This document shows, piece by piece, positions 5,796 through 6,259 of a DNA stretch of 6,259 bases. Source of the stretch: Parachlamydiales bacterium (lineage in GTDB: Bacteria; Chlamydiota; Chlamydiia; Chlamydiales; Rhabdochlamydiaceae); the NCBI GenBank assembly GCA_020050965.1, contig JAGVJV010000291.1, positions 1 to 6,259 on the forward strand. Direction: 5' to 3'. Each line of letters begins with the position of its first letter. Position 1 is the stretch's first letter. Both the position numbers and the translations under genes were made by a program. A model generated the notes under the pieces. It made no database searches. It was given only the letters and a program-made list of their open reading frames with translations, and had not been told where the DNA came from.

Positions 5796-6243
5796 AAGAA
5801 TAGCCATTGATTTAGCCCGATCCCATACTCTGTCGGGATGTCTTTGGGCAATTGGCGGGCAAAGACATGCTTCCAAATATCCCAAATCGGACGGAGGAAC
5901 TTGACGTAAGCACTCTCTTTTTCTAGCGCATGTTGCAAAAGGGCATAGTCCCCATTTTTCTCAGGTGTTTGGGGAAAGAGTCGTTCGAGCAGCTCTAACA
6001 TTTCCCCGCATAGGGCGCCGACACTTGCAAAACTGCTCTTCATCTCCTTAGGATCGAAGGTAATCGGTGCGGGTTGCAAGCTATCAATTCGACTAAAGTT
6101 TAGATCGATTTTGTTAAAGGAAATATCGGTCAAATCCCCCTTTTTGAATCCCCTAATATCTAATCCATCTGAGCAATTGATCCATTCGACTTCAGAGTGC
6201 GCCTCTGCAAAATCGGCAAGCCAATCTGCTGCAAAAATCCAAT
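5762..6243 (-). CDS. C-terminal part of a second MptE-like / DUF115 protein (5'-partial)
   Basis: The reading frame stays open from the TAA at 5762-5764 to the right edge, so this is the tail of a longer protein, not a 123-residue gene starting at the TTG at 6131-6133. The translation upstream of that TTG contains FAEAH, then WINCSDG and a later G-x-x-K, which line up with FAKDH, FLNASEG and G-x-x-K at 377-401 of the downstream DUF115 protein. Further on, LEKESAY...R..LP lines up with LEEEPAY...R..FP (464-490) without gaps. About 140 residues follow the conserved N-x-S block here and about 140 in the downstream protein. It is therefore a tandem paralogue missing its N-terminal and core regions, which lie outside the window. 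Bases after 6243 are treated as adapter. It overlaps the next gene by 20 bases. Confidence 0.75.
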
Positions 6244-6259
6244 AGATCGGAAGAGCACA
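6244..6259 (+). other. Illumina TruSeq adapter remnant (sequencing artefact)
   Basis: The last 16 bases, AGATCGGAAGAGCACA, are identical to the beginning of the standard TruSeq read-1 adapter. The position at the very end of the sequence is where untrimmed adapter is found in assemblies. These bases should not be treated as genomic, and residues translated from them (the first five of the open frame) are not real. Confidence 0.92.

Noticed and set aside
5762..6133. Stand-alone 123-residue protein starting at TTG 6133
   Set aside because: The frame is open to the window edge, and residues upstream of the TTG align with the DUF115 paralogue, so this is the tail of a longer gene.

Overview
The window is a 6.26-kb piece of a draft bacterial genome, and probably one end of an assembly contig, because its last 16 bases match an Illumina adapter. 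The gene set best fits a member of the Chlamydiae, probably an environmental (amoeba- or arthropod-type) lineage. The reasons are two small proteins with paired hydrophobic stretches that resemble chlamydial inclusion-membrane proteins, a membrane-anchored EEP hydrolase, and MptE-like (DUF115) proteins beside a lipoprotein. This assignment rests on protein style, not on a marker gene, and is tentative.

Left part, plus strand (about 1-2444). A GNAT acetyltransferase whose reading frame is already open at the left edge is followed 7 bases later by a CsaA-type tRNA-binding protein, and the two are probably translationally coupled. A good vegetative promoter buried in the 3' end of csaA then drives an endonuclease/exonuclease/phosphatase (EEP) family enzyme that ends in a hydrophobic anchor. 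Next comes a near-consensus promoter (TTGACA, 17 bases, TACAAT with an extended -10) that drives a 143-residue hydrophobic protein of unknown function.

Middle (about 2445-3382). A tRNA-Leu(CAA) gene lies on the minus strand. It shares a compact divergent promoter region with a plus-strand gene for a 205-residue protein that has a central hydrophobic hairpin.

Right part, minus strand (3386 to the right edge). Three overlapping genes form an operon read right to left: the C-terminal remainder of an MptE-like/DUF115 protein, a complete 528-residue MptE-like/DUF115 paralogue, and a lipoprotein resembling an M15 (D-Ala-D-Ala carboxypeptidase-like) peptidase that appears to lack one zinc ligand. 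The overlaps of 20 and 19 bases suggest coupled translation. The promoter lies outside the window. DUF115 proteins include the Maf flagellin glycosylation factors and the archaeal pterin kinase MptE. With a lipoprotein partner and no flagellar or folate gene in view, a role in modifying a surface or envelope component is the more attractive but unproven reading.

No CRISPR array, insertion sequence, rRNA, replication origin or integrase was seen.
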